Shown: positions 1 to 9,027 of the stretch, one piece after another | Layout of the letters: each line of letters starts with the position of its first letter | How positions within the stretch are numbered: position 1 is the stretch's first letter | Assembly: GCA_900551245.1 (NCBI GenBank) | Contig: URVC01000058.1 | Span: forward strand, 1 to 30,815 | DNA: 30,815 nucleotides | From: an uncultured bacterium | GTDB lineage: Bacteria > Verrucomicrobiota > Lentisphaeria > Victivallales > Victivallaceae | Reading direction: 5' to 3' | Position numbers and translations under genes: made by a program | The notes under the pieces: generated by a model | Seen by the model: the letters and a program-made list of their open reading frames with translations, nothing else | What the model was told of the DNA's origin: nothing | Databases searched by the model: none

Positions 1-2223
1 AAAGGAGTTCTTTTCTACTCCGACAATTGCTTGTCACCTATACATGGTATCTTTCTGAAGGCGAAGGAGGAGATATTCCGTTTTGCCGAATTCTTCGTCC
101 CGCGGGAACGCAACATTCCGCGGGAGGTGGCCCTGCTGATCTCCTTCCCCTCGGAGCGCTACGGTGTCGCGACCGGCCGGGTCGCCAAAAATGACATCGC
201 CACCTTCGCTTCGGCGCTGGAATTCTCCCACTATCCGATCGACGTGATTCTGGAGGAGCAGCTTCCGGAGAACCGGGCCTCCCGCTACCGCATGATCCTC
301 GCCGCGGGCGTGAGCAACACCTATCCGGCGACGGTCGGGAAACTGCGGGAATTCGTCGAAGCCGGCGGCATCCTTCTGTTGACCCGGGAGTTCATGCAGG
401 AAGACGAATACGGCAATCCGAATCGGGCATGGGGCGATCTCTTTTCGCTGGAATATCGTGACGCCCCCGAAGCTCTGCCGCGCGAAATCGAGCTCGACAT
501 TCCGCAAGCCAAACTGCTGCCGGGGCGGATCGTCGGGCGCAATGTGCGGGAAATTCTCGCCGCTCCCGGTTGGGAAAAACTCGCTGCCTCCGGCCCTCAC
601 CCGGTCCTTCTGCGCCGGCCGCTGGGGAAAGGGTTTCTCTACCTTCTGACCGCGACGATGCAGGATTACGCGGCAGCAGCCATCGTCGGTGGAATCTTAC
701 AGCATCACGGGATCCAGCCGGCGGCGGAACTCACCCGTCTGCCGGAGGGGGATCTCGCCGCCAACGTCGAACTGCACATCGCAAGGCGCGGGGAGCGGAC
801 CGCCTGTTTTCTGTTCAATCATGATCTGTTCGCCAAGGCGATCGCGTTGCGACTGCCGGCCGGCAGTGCCGCATTCGATCTCACGGGGAAACACCGGCTG
901 CCGATTTCCGGGCGCAAGGCGGCCCTGCTGCTTCCTCCCCTCTCCCGTGCGATCATCGGCATCGGCCGCGAAGAGTCGTTCGCCGCAGAATTCGGTCCGT
1001 TCCAGCCACTTTCGGAGCAGGAGATCCTGGCGCAGCAGAAGAAGATAAACCGGGAACTCGCCGAAAAACATGCGGCAAAACTCCGGCAATTTCTGACCTA
1101 TCAGCCGAATCCGGCTCTGACCCGGCCGCTCGACCTGCGTTCCTTCTGCAACCGCGGCTTCATCGACCGGGTTCCCGGGGACGGCCGTGGCGGCTGGACC
1201 GATCAGGGGGCGGAAAACTCCCTCGTCGGCGTGCCATGGGGGGTACAGCACATCCGCGGCGTACCGTGCGACATCATCCGGTTCGACGAAAACGAAGACC
1301 GCACCTGCATCGTTCTCGCCTCGGACAATCAGACCGGGAAACTGCCGGAGGCGGTCCGCGGAATCCCCGTGAACGGCAAGGTGAAAGCGCTCTATTTCTT
1401 CCATGCGGCGGCGTGGGCAACCCGAGGCAGGGAGGCGCTGACCTACCGTCTCCATCGCGCTGACGGCAGCAGTCTGGACATTCCCGTGCGCTGTGAAACG
1501 GAGATATGGGACTGGTGGATCACACCGGGCAATCCGCACGTCGCCTGGAGCAATCTCGCCTCGCGCGGCTTCTACCTCTGGCGCTGGGAGAATCCGGAGC
1601 CGGAGAAGGAGATTCTGCGGCTCGATCTCCTCTCCGCCCGGAATGAGGTCACCGCGATGGTGGTGGCGATCACCGCCGAATATTGCGACACGGAGAGCAA
1701 CATCCGCCGCTGCCCGTTCCGGATGGCGGCGGCATGGGGGTTCGACACCGGGTTGAAGAAACACCCCGACGGTCGTCTGGAGGTGGTGGTTTCCGAGAGA
1801 AGCAAGCCGTGGTCCGGCCTCTTTGTGCCGTTCTCCGGAAAGTTGCGGGACGAAGAGCGCAACCGCGGCAGAATCCGTTTCCGCATCCGGGGAGGCTGCG
1901 ACCGGTTCGGTGACCCGAAAGGCGGGCAGAAACTTCAGTTTCACCTGGTGCGGCGCGATCCGGAGAGCAAAAAGATCCGCAGACTGACCAGGACGGTGGA
2001 ACTGGAACGCTTCTTTCCGCCTCCCGGCCGACTCTCCGCGGATTTCTTTCTCGACGTCACCATTCCGCTCGACCGGCTGCGCTGGAAAGAGGCCCGACTG
2101 AGCGACGTCAACGCCATGTGCCTGCAGTTCCGCGGCGAAGGGCAGGCAAGCGGCATCGTACTGGAAAATGTCCGTTTTGAATTTGAATCAAACCCAACCA
2201 CCCGACAGGAGAAAACACGATGA
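1..2223 (+). CDS. Large glycan-active protein, 3' part only (amidotransferase-like domain plus beta-sandwich modules)
   Basis: The frame is open from the first base of the window, so the gene almost certainly begins upstream; a TTG at 31 is the first possible start inside but has no convincing ribosome site. The visible 740 residues begin with an alpha/beta segment (about 40-230) resembling the class I glutamine-amidotransferase-like trimerisation domain that follows the barrel of GH42-type beta-galactosidases: a Rossmann-like strand, then LREFVEAGGILLL, then GKGFLYLLTA. A beta-rich stretch follows (about 245-330). Residues about 376-570 form a module that recurs at the C-terminus of the protein at 22222-26553 (shared LDL..FCNR, GIPV, ALTYRL, ADG.S). 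The last 170 residues look like another beta-sandwich. A catalytic barrel, if present, lies outside the window. The stop overlaps the next start, so the two are translationally coupled. The GH42-like link is inferred from layout and is not proven. Confidence 0.75.
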   Translation, partial: KGVLFYSDNCLSPIHGIFLKAKEEIFRFAEFFVPRERNIPREVALLISFPSERYGVATGRVAKNDIATFASALEFSHYPIDVILEEQLPENRASRYRMILAAGVSNTYPATVGKLREFVEAGGILLLTREFMQEDEYGNPNRAWGDLFSLEYRDAPEALPREIELDIPQAKLLPGRIVGRNVREILAAPGWEKLAASGPHPVLLRRPLGKGFLYLLTATMQDYAAAAIVGGILQHHGIQPAAELTRLPEGDLAANVELHIARRGERTACFLFNHDLFAKAIALRLPAGSAAFDLTGKHRLPISGRKAALLLPPLSRAIIGIGREESFAAEFGPFQPLSEQEILAQQKKINRELAEKHAAKLRQFLTYQPNPALTRPLDLRSFCNRGFIDRVPGDGRGGWTDQGAENSLVGVPWGVQHIRGVPCDIIRFDENEDRTCIVLASDNQTGKLPEAVRGIPVNGKVKALYFFHAAAWATRGREALTYRLHRADGSSLDIPVRCETEIWDWWITPGNPHVAWSNLASRGFYLWRWENPEPEKEILRLDLLSARNEVTAMVVAITAEYCDTESNIRRCPFRMAAAWGFDTGLKKHPDGRLEVVVSERSKPWSGLFVPFSGKLRDEERNRGRIRFRIRGGCDRFGDPKGGQKLQFHLVRRDPESKKIRRLTRTVELERFFPPPGRLSADFFLDVTIPLDRLRWKEARLSDVNAMCLQFRGEGQASGIVLENVRFEFESNPTTRQEKTR

Positions 2224-5200
2224 ACTACGTTTTTACCGGCCTGCTCAGTTTCGCCTTTCTGCTCTCCGCAGGCGCCGGCGGATACCGCCAGTACACCTAC
2301 CGGTTCGGCGACCACTTTCCGCCGACGACGTTCGAAGGAAACGTCGTCCACCTGCTCGACGGAGAGAAGGCGCGAAATCAGATCAGCAAAGGCGAGCCAA
2401 TGACCACCCCGTCCGGAGAACGTATTCCCGCCGCGGCGGCGCGGTATGCGGTTCTCACCTACTACTACGCGACCTCCGCCACGGCGGAGGAGATCGCCGC
2501 CTCCGGAAAATTTTTCGCCTACCAGCAGATCAGCTATCAGAAAGGCGGGAAACACATCCGCCAGGCCAGCGGTCTGATCCGCGCCCGGGAGAAAATTCTC
2601 CCCAATTGCTGGGCCACCGCCACGTTCAACACGGAGAAGCTGACCAAATTCGACCCTTCCGGGGAAGCGGTTCTGCGTCACTTCCAGCTCTTCACCTTTT
2701 TCCGGAAGCATCTGAACGCGGGGGAGAAACTCTATCTGAAAGAGCTGGTCTTCACCTCCTTCGACCCCGCAAAACCGACGGAAAGCCGTCAGAAAGTGAC
2801 CATTTTCTCCCGCCCCGGAGAAAAAGAACCTCTCTCCGTCCGGGAATACCGGAGTTCCGTCGCCGCCACCGCGGACAAAATTCCCCTGCCGCCGGCGCCG
2901 CAGGGCAATCCGGAACAGAGCTTCCTCGGCTGGAAAAACGAAAATGACGGGAAAATATACCGTCCCGGAACGGCATACTCCTTTGTGGACGGCAAAGATA
3001 CCGTTTTCACCGGCGTCTGGAGGCGACGGCTCGTCCATGTCGCCGCCTCCGGGAGCGACACTGACGGCGACGGCTCCGCCGACCGCCCGTTCGCCACGCT
3101 CCGCGCCGCCCTGGCCGGAGTGACCGACGACGGAACCGGCGTCGTCGAACTGCATGGAACGGTGGACTACCGCGATATTCCCGATCACACGACCCCGGTC
3201 ACCTGCACCGGAAACGGCACCCTGCGCTGGTCTGCGACGCAAAACCGTCTCAAAGGGCCGCTCGTTCTGCGCGGCGTTCAGGTGGAGACCGAAGATTCCC
3301 GGGGCTTCTTTTCCGCAGCCCGGCCGCTCTCGCTGGAACAGGTCGTTTGCAGGAGCCTTTCCCTCGGCGGCGACCTCTCCGTCAAAGGCCGCCCGGAACA
3401 TCTCCGCCTGAAAAAAGGGAAGATCGACACCCTCTATCTCGGCGGAGACACCGCGCATCCCCGCCTCGGCGCCCTGACCGGGGAAAACACCGTCGAACTC
3501 GAAGCAAGCGAGATCGGCACCCTCTATCTCGGCAACTCCACCCGCAACGATCAGCTCTTCGCCGGCAACATCAATCTGCGGCTGCGTGACAGCAGAATCC
3601 AGCACCTGACCGATCAGCAGCGCAAAATAGGCTGGATCACCGGTGGAGTGCAGATTCTCTGCGAAGGGAACTCCTCCATCGGCCGGATGGAGCTGAAACA
3701 GGAGCCGGGCATGGGCCGCTGGATCCTTCACGCCCCCGTCGCCAACGGCGCACTCGCCTTCACCTCACAGCCCGGCCGCTTCCAGCTCGCCGACGGGAAA
3801 TACGCTCTGGCACGGCGCAAGGAGGATGGGAAACTTTTCAGCTCCATCGGCCGGGAGTTGCAGCTGCCGGCCGGCAGTTATGAGATCATCTTTCCGGAAC
3901 AGCCTCTCTTTTCGCTGTCTGCCGACCGGAAAACGCTCAAGGCGGTCGCCGCGTTCCCCGTCGATTTCCAGACCATTCCGGCGCCGGAACAGCCGGGGAA
4001 ACTCTTTCTGGGCTGGGCCGACGCCTCCGGGAAAGGGGTCGCAAACGGCACCCGGCTCGCCCCCGGGCAGGAACTTCAGGCGGTTTTCTGCAATTATCTT
4101 CCGCAAAACGATCTGACTCTGCTCGACGTGGAACCGGTGGACGCGCCGGCTCCGCAACTGCGCTTCCGACTCCGGAAAAGCGCCGCGCTTCCGCCGGGGG
4201 AATCCGGCGTGATCGTGCTGCCGAAGCTCTACACGCGCCACCGGGAACTGCTCCTCGGCGGCAGTTACCAGTATCCCTGGGAAAAGGGGAAATCCTTCCT
4301 CGCGGAGCAGCTCCGTCACTCCGACGGCGTGTATTCTCTGATAATACCGGAAGCGGTCCACTTCAACCGGGTCTACGCGGTGCGCGGATTTCATGCCTTC
4401 ACCGATCTCAACGGATTTCGGCGCGTTCTCTATACGCCGGAGCGGCGCACCTCCGTCATACAGCAGCTGCCGCGACGCCGCGCGGAGGCCCGGGAAGCCT
4501 GCTTCCGCGCGGGCACCACGCCCATCGCACTCCGGCAGGAGGAGGGCAACGGCGGCGAAAAAGCGTATGTGGTCAACAGCAACGGCCTCACCCTGCTCGA
4601 AATCACGCTGGATTCCGGAAAGAAATTCGATCGCCCGGTGGAAATCATCACCTGGGGGGACAACCATTTCAAGGCGATCAACGACACGGACCGGAACAAT
4701 GTGGAGATCATGTACGCCAACCGGCGGCGCGGCAGGGCCAATCCGATCGACCGCGCGACGCAGTCCGCCCAGACGCTGATGGAGTTCGCCCCCTTCTTCG
4801 ATCAGAGCGTGGTGCTGGGTGACAACATCGACTTCCTCTGCCACGGCGGCCTCGAGGTGTGGCGCGATCTCATCCTCTCCGGCGACCCGAAACTGCTGGC
4901 GGCGGTGGGGTACCACGATTACGTCACCTACACCATCTCCGGCCGCCCCCGCGATGAGTTCGACATCAACGCCGCCCGGAAATACATTGAGAAATTCTAC
5001 CGCAACGACACCGTCTACACCTCCGCTCCCGTCAAAGGCAAAGTGCTGGCCGTCGTGCTGGACAACAGCCGCAACGGCCAGTATTACAAGGAAGACAAAA
5101 TCGCGGAAAAGCTGGCCGCCGATATCGCCCGGGCCAGAAAAGAAGGGTGGATCATCCTGATCTTTCAGCATGAATCCCTGTATCTGAACACCTATCCCCG

Positions 5201-5558
5201 GACGAAGGACGGCTCCTACGATGCGGCAAAAGATGCCGAATTGTGCACCCGGCACGGCTTTCTTCTCGATGAGCACCACCGGAACAAGGTGATCCACTAC
5301 ACCCGTTCCGGCAGCTTTTTCAACGGGCGGGAGAACAATGCGTTCTCGCAGGTTCAAGGGACCAAGGCGGTCTATCGCCTGATTACGGAAAACGCGGACA
5401 TCATCCGCGGAGTGTTCCACGGCCATGTCCACGCCTGTTACGCCTCGAAAATCCAGGCGCGCAACGCGGATGGCTCTCCGGCATTCATTCCGCAGTACTC
5501 CGTCCATGGCAGCGTGTTCTACGACCACGGCTTCGCCATCCGGATCATCGTCCGCTGA
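2220..5558 (+). CDS. Secreted metallophosphoesterase with InlB-like repeats and a beta-helix
   Basis: This 1112-residue protein starts at an ATG overlapping the previous stop (ATGA), with AGGAG at 2207-2211. Residues 1-20 are a clear signal peptide (hydrophobic core FTGLLSFAFLLSAG). Two InlB/Listeria-Bacteroides-type repeats (about 228-268 and 579-624, each with F-LGW) flank a right-handed beta-helix-like stretch that opens with ASGSDTDGDGSADRPFATL (about 274-292) and contains repeated LYLG rungs. The C-terminal third (about 805-1112) is a calcineurin-like metallophosphoesterase: GDNH (motif I, about 812), GDNID (motif II, about 866), QHES (about 983) and GHVHA (about 1067). The usual GNHD/E motif reads GYHD (about 897), so a conserved metal-site Asn is Tyr. 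It is probably exported and anchored or bound to a glycan or cell surface. The phosphoester substrate is unknown; activity is uncertain because of the motif change. Confidence 0.88.
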   Translation: MNYVFTGLLSFAFLLSAGAGGYRQYTYRFGDHFPPTTFEGNVVHLLDGEKARNQISKGEPMTTPSGERIPAAAARYAVLTYYYATSATAEEIAASGKFFAYQQISYQKGGKHIRQASGLIRAREKILPNCWATATFNTEKLTKFDPSGEAVLRHFQLFTFFRKHLNAGEKLYLKELVFTSFDPAKPTESRQKVTIFSRPGEKEPLSVREYRSSVAATADKIPLPPAPQGNPEQSFLGWKNENDGKIYRPGTAYSFVDGKDTVFTGVWRRRLVHVAASGSDTDGDGSADRPFATLRAALAGVTDDGTGVVELHGTVDYRDIPDHTTPVTCTGNGTLRWSATQNRLKGPLVLRGVQVETEDSRGFFSAARPLSLEQVVCRSLSLGGDLSVKGRPEHLRLKKGKIDTLYLGGDTAHPRLGALTGENTVELEASEIGTLYLGNSTRNDQLFAGNINLRLRDSRIQHLTDQQRKIGWITGGVQILCEGNSSIGRMELKQEPGMGRWILHAPVANGALAFTSQPGRFQLADGKYALARRKEDGKLFSSIGRELQLPAGSYEIIFPEQPLFSLSADRKTLKAVAAFPVDFQTIPAPEQPGKLFLGWADASGKGVANGTRLAPGQELQAVFCNYLPQNDLTLLDVEPVDAPAPQLRFRLRKSAALPPGESGVIVLPKLYTRHRELLLGGSYQYPWEKGKSFLAEQLRHSDGVYSLIIPEAVHFNRVYAVRGFHAFTDLNGFRRVLYTPERRTSVIQQLPRRRAEAREACFRAGTTPIALRQEEGNGGEKAYVVNSNGLTLLEITLDSGKKFDRPVEIITWGDNHFKAINDTDRNNVEIMYANRRRGRANPIDRATQSAQTLMEFAPFFDQSVVLGDNIDFLCHGGLEVWRDLILSGDPKLLAAVGYHDYVTYTISGRPRDEFDINAARKYIEKFYRNDTVYTSAPVKGKVLAVVLDNSRNGQYYKEDKIAEKLAADIARARKEGWIILIFQHESLYLNTYPRTKDGSYDAAKDAELCTRHGFLLDEHHRNKVIHYTRSGSFFNGRENNAFSQVQGTKAVYRLITENADIIRGVFHGHVHACYASKIQARNADGSPAFIPQYSVHGSVFYDHGFAIRIIVR

Positions 5559-5588
5559 CCTTCGCCGCGGCCGAGCCCCCTGCCGACA

Positions 5589-5611
5589 GGCGCCGGAAGC
5601 TCTCCGGCGCC
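5589..5611. terminator. Hairpin between convergent genes
   Basis: A perfect 9-base inverted repeat (GGCGCCGGA / TCCGGCGCC, 5-base loop) lies in the 67-base gap between two convergent genes. There is no long T run on either side, so it may act as a bidirectional terminator or 3'-end stabiliser. This is inferred from position and stem strength. Confidence 0.5.
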
Positions 5612-5625
5612 CTTCCGCTTCGTCA

Positions 5626-5919
5626 TCAGGCGGGGGTCACCACCAGAACGTTGTTCTCCTTCCGCAGCGGCGCAACCGCATCGCGGAACGCGGCCATGTG
5701 CTTCGTCGCCAGATGCGCCTGCAGATGCGCCTGCGACTCCCAGCTCTCCAGAATGGTGACATACTCCCCTTTGGCCGGATCCGCATCGACATCCAGGCAG
5801 GGTTCATAACGCAAACACCCCTCCTCGGCCAGAACCGTCGGGACGTTCGCCTTGAGTATCCGCAGATACTCCTCCATACAGCCGCTCTTAAGCCGGCTGC
5901 GCGCAATGACATTTACCAT
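5626..5919 (-). CDS. ABM-domain monooxygenase (YgiN-like)
   Basis: The 97-residue product matches the antibiotic biosynthesis monooxygenase fold in size and pattern: an N-terminal strand VNVIARSRLKSG, a helix with LKANVPTVLAEEGCLRYE, a strand with YVTILESWES, then the helix HLQAHLATKHMAAFRDAV. Family members are small dimeric ferredoxin-like proteins, often cofactor-free oxygenases acting on quinols or other aromatic substrates, and some act on heme or aldehydes. The ATG at 5917-5919 follows AAGGA at a normal distance. The start overlaps the end of the upstream dehydrogenase gene by 7 bases, so the two are translationally coupled. In an anaerobe the role is unclear; several such proteins sit in sugar operons (for example next to rhamnose mutarotase-like folds), so it may not be an oxygenase at all. 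Confidence 0.85.
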   Translation of the reverse strand: MVNVIARSRLKSGCMEEYLRILKANVPTVLAEEGCLRYEPCLDVDADPAKGEYVTILESWESQAHLQAHLATKHMAAFRDAVAPLRKENNVLVVTPA

Positions 5920-7124
5920 GATTGCAAAGTTCCTTCATACGTTTGTTTCAACAGGGCGGAAAGAATTCCGCGCGACTCCGCGACCGGCACCGGCCGGGGA
6001 GCAAGTTCGAGTTTCATCCGGTTTTCCCCCGCCGAGGCCGCGGTCGACGCCAGAAGTTCCGGCGTGATTCCGGGGCACTCCCGGAGCGCTTTCGGCACGC
6101 CCAGCCGGTCCAGAAAAGCGCGGAACGAGGCGATCACCTCCTGCGGCGTCCGCCCTGGAAAAACCGGCGCAAGTTCCATCGTCCGCGCCGCCACCGCGGG
6201 GTTTCCGAGATAATAGTTCCACGAAGCGGGCAGCAGCATCGCAACGGCGATGCCGTGCGCCAGACGACCGAACCAGGAGAAGCTGCACAGATGCGGCAAT
6301 CCGGTGGATTTGAACCGGATCACCATTCCGCCCAGCGTCGCGGCGCGCGCCATCGCCCCGCGCGCCCCCAGGTTGGAACCGTCGGCCACGGCGGCGGGCA
6401 GCGCCTCGCAAATCAGCCGGATGCTCTCCATCGCCCACGCATTCGCCCGCGGCTCGTTCGCATCCGCCCCGGTGTTGAGAAACCCTTCGATCGAATGGGC
6501 CAGCGCGTCACATCCGGTCGCCAGCGTGAGCGCCTTCGGCATGGCCGCGGCAAGCCGCGGCGAGACGATCGCCGTCTCCGGCACGATCAACGACTCGGAG
6601 ATCAGCTTTTTCACCCCGAGCTTCCGATCCACGATGTTGGAATACGGCGTGGCTTCGGAACCGGTCCCCGAGGTGGTGGGGATGCAGAGCACCCGCAAGG
6701 GCTTCGCCTCCGGATGTGCGGTGGAATACCGGTTCACTCCGAAAAGTTCACCGAGCGGCATCCCGCTTTCGCGCACCAGAAGCGCCGCTTTCGCCGCATC
6801 CATCACGCTTCCGCCGCCGATGGCGATCACTGCGGCAGGAGAGACCGAAGCGAGAAATTCCACCATCCGCTCGACCGTATCGGTGCAGGGCTCCGCTTCG
6901 ATTTCGGAGAAGCGGACCACCTTCCGCCCGGCCGCCGCCGCTGTGGCGGCAAATTCCGCCCAGACGCCGCCGGCATCGAGCGAACGGCGTCCGGTGAACA
7001 CGGCGAGCGTTCCATCCGGCAGAAGCGGCAGTACACGGGAGAGCTCCTTCCGCCAGTCGTCGGCAAAAAGAATCCGCTCCCCCGGAGCCTGCAACAGAAG
7101 ATCCTCCGCAGCCATCGTCATCAC
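5913..7124 (-). CDS. Iron-containing alcohol dehydrogenase (group III)
   Basis: The 403-residue protein has the family layout: an N-terminal NAD(P)-binding half with GGGSVMDAAKA (103-113) and TTSGTGSEATP (150-160), and an all-helical metal-binding half. The four metal ligands can be assigned as D206 and H210 in GCDALAHSIEG, H278 in GLPHLCSF and H290 in LAHGIAVAMLLP. The spacing of the last two His is slightly unusual, but all are present. It should interconvert an alcohol and an aldehyde or ketone in the cytoplasm. The first codon used here is GTG at 7124, overlapping the GH20 stop; ATG at 7121 (TGATG) or at 7115 is equally possible and no strong ribosome site decides. It lies between the GH20 and ABM genes with overlaps on both sides, so the three are one transcript. 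The substrate is not readable. Confidence 0.93.
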   Translation of the reverse strand: MMTMAAEDLLLQAPGERILFADDWRKELSRVLPLLPDGTLAVFTGRRSLDAGGVWAEFAATAAAAGRKVVRFSEIEAEPCTDTVERMVEFLASVSPAAVIAIGGGSVMDAAKAALLVRESGMPLGELFGVNRYSTAHPEAKPLRVLCIPTTSGTGSEATPYSNIVDRKLGVKKLISESLIVPETAIVSPRLAAAMPKALTLATGCDALAHSIEGFLNTGADANEPRANAWAMESIRLICEALPAAVADGSNLGARGAMARAATLGGMVIRFKSTGLPHLCSFSWFGRLAHGIAVAMLLPASWNYYLGNPAVAARTMELAPVFPGRTPQEVIASFRAFLDRLGVPKALRECPGITPELLASTAASAGENRMKLELAPRPVPVAESRGILSALLKQTYEGTLQSW

Positions 7125-9004
7125 ACCAGCCGGGAGCCGGACACCACCGAATTGACGGTGCCGCAGATGTTGACGATATCGGTGCCGGAAGGACGCGCCT
7201 CCAGTTCATCGATCGCGCTGATGCGGTCGTCCAGATATTCGCGAATCCGCAGCGCCGTCTCCTCCAGCCGCGCGATCTGCCCGGCGTTGCGGCGCTGGAT
7301 CACCTCCAGCCCGAACACCTTGCCGCAATCGAGCCACTGCCGCCGGAAACTCGCCTCGAACTCCTGCACTGCCGCAACCGCCGCCGGAACCATCGATACG
7401 GCGATCTGCCGCAACGCAATCCGGTCGTCCTGATCGTAGGCCGCTTCGAGCGCGCCGCGCAGTTCCAGTTTCCGGATCAGCAGTTCCAGCGTGTTGATGA
7501 TGTGTTCGAAATCCCCGGCGGCGGCATCCTCCTGATACGGCAGGAGCCGGCACAGCATCTCCTCATAGCGCTCCAGCAGTTTGAGATCGAACTCCGGATC
7601 GCGCCGCTTGTAGTCGTCGTAGAGGATGCCGAGCAACGGATCATCCCAGATCAGTTCCGCCGCCCGCGGCGTGAACTTCTTCTCCCCGCACGACAGCGGT
7701 TTCTCCAGCTCTCCGGCAAGCAGGTGAGCTTCGAAACTGCTCCGGCAGACCGCCTCGAAACGTTTCGCCATCCGCTTCGTCTCCTCCGGCAAAACGCCGT
7801 ACACGAGATCGGCGGCGTAACTGATTCCGGCCAGCGCGGAGTCAAAATTGCAGTAAGCGCCGTCATCGCCCCACATGGTGAAGAAGAGTTCCTGCACTTT
7901 CAGTTTGCGACAGGCGGCGATGCAAGGCTCCACCGTACGCCGGGTCTGGTCGTGGTCGTACCAGAGACGACACCAGGTCCAGATGCCGGACCCCATCAGC
8001 GGTTCGTAGCCGAGGTCGCGATGACGCTGAATCATCTTCTCATACACCTCGGCATTTTCGTTGTAGTAATCCCAGTAGACCAGCTGGACGTTCTGCGGAA
8101 TCTTCTGCTGAACCTCCGCCGGAATCGGATGCGTAAGATCATAATAGTTCCGCTCCGGATTGCTGAAGCGGAAATACATATCCGACCAGATCATCGGCTC
8201 AAGTCCGTTTTCACGGCAGATCTCATTCACCCGCCCGAGGTGGCGGTTGAAGAGCTCAAACCCGCTCTGATAGCCGAACAGATCGAGGAAACGGCCGCGC
8301 CCGAGATCGTGGGTCTCGTCCATGCCGATGTGAATGCGGCGGGTGCGGAGATTTTCGCTCCAGAAACGGACCATCTTCCCGATCAGGGCGTAGGTCTCCG
8401 GCGCATCGACCAGCAGGACCTCCTCGGTGTCCTTCACCTTGCCGTAGGCGCCGTCCCATTTGAGAATCTGGGCAAGATGCCCGAGCGTCTGGATGCAGCC
8501 GATCAGTTCAATGCCGAGCCGCGCGGCGTAATCATCCAGTTCCCGGATTTCGTCGGCGGTGTAGCCGCCGCGCATGTATCCGAAAAAGGGCTCATCCGGC
8601 AGTTCGTAGGTATCCTCGGTGTAGAGCATGACCATGTTATAACCGGTAAGAGCGAGCCTCCGGAACCACATCTTCAGGTGGTCCGGCCGCATGACCAGAT
8701 TGCGGGAAGCATCGAGCATGATTCCCAGCGTGCGGAACGGCGTGGTCTCCTCGCCGTCAAGACCGGCGAGCACCGCCCCTACCCCGCGCGCGGCGGCCGC
8801 GACGGAGTTGTACTCCACCAGCGCCTCCCCCGGCGTGCGGGTCACCCGGGAAAGCGTCTCCTCCGCCTCCACCCGACGGAATTTCAGCTTCAGCCCCCGG
8901 CCGAAATCGGCGATCGGATACTCCTCGCCCAGAACGGTCAGCATCTCATGAAGTTCTTCCGGCACGTCCTCGGCGCGCCACACCAGTTGAGAAAATCGGC
9001 TCAT
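7121..9004 (-). CDS. GH20 beta-N-acetylhexosaminidase-like, cytoplasmic
   Basis: The product of 627 residues has a short N-terminal alpha/beta region, then a TIM barrel with LGIMLDASRN, YNMVMLYTEDTYELPDEP, a QTLGHLAQILKW loop and the GH20 catalytic Asp-Glu pair in HIGMDETHDLG (D229-E230). In the family the Glu is the acid/base and the Asp positions the substrate acetamido group. The helical C-terminus (about 500-627) resembles that of GH20C-type exo-hexosaminidases. No signal peptide is present, so it would act inside the cell on imported amino-sugar oligosaccharides. The start is placed at the ATG at 9002-9004 because AAGGA lies 6 bases upstream; an open frame continues to 9067, but that extension would run through the ilvC terminator. 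It is the first gene of the GH20 / dehydrogenase / ABM set. Confidence 0.9.
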   Translation of the reverse strand: MSRFSQLVWRAEDVPEELHEMLTVLGEEYPIADFGRGLKLKFRRVEAEETLSRVTRTPGEALVEYNSVAAAARGVGAVLAGLDGEETTPFRTLGIMLDASRNLVMRPDHLKMWFRRLALTGYNMVMLYTEDTYELPDEPFFGYMRGGYTADEIRELDDYAARLGIELIGCIQTLGHLAQILKWDGAYGKVKDTEEVLLVDAPETYALIGKMVRFWSENLRTRRIHIGMDETHDLGRGRFLDLFGYQSGFELFNRHLGRVNEICRENGLEPMIWSDMYFRFSNPERNYYDLTHPIPAEVQQKIPQNVQLVYWDYYNENAEVYEKMIQRHRDLGYEPLMGSGIWTWCRLWYDHDQTRRTVEPCIAACRKLKVQELFFTMWGDDGAYCNFDSALAGISYAADLVYGVLPEETKRMAKRFEAVCRSSFEAHLLAGELEKPLSCGEKKFTPRAAELIWDDPLLGILYDDYKRRDPEFDLKLLERYEEMLCRLLPYQEDAAAGDFEHIINTLELLIRKLELRGALEAAYDQDDRIALRQIAVSMVPAAVAAVQEFEASFRRQWLDCGKVFGLEVIQRRNAGQIARLEETALRIREYLDDRISAIDELEARPSGTDIVNICGTVNSVVSGSRLV

Positions 9005-9027
9005 AACAGGTCCTTTTCTTTCAGATG

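Noticed and set aside
1941..5528. Long open frames on the minus strand (1941-3731 and 3765-5528)
   Set aside because: They lie wholly opposite well-supported genes, have no ribosome sites and show low-complexity Arg/Gly/Val-rich translations, as expected for antisense frames in GC-rich coding DNA.
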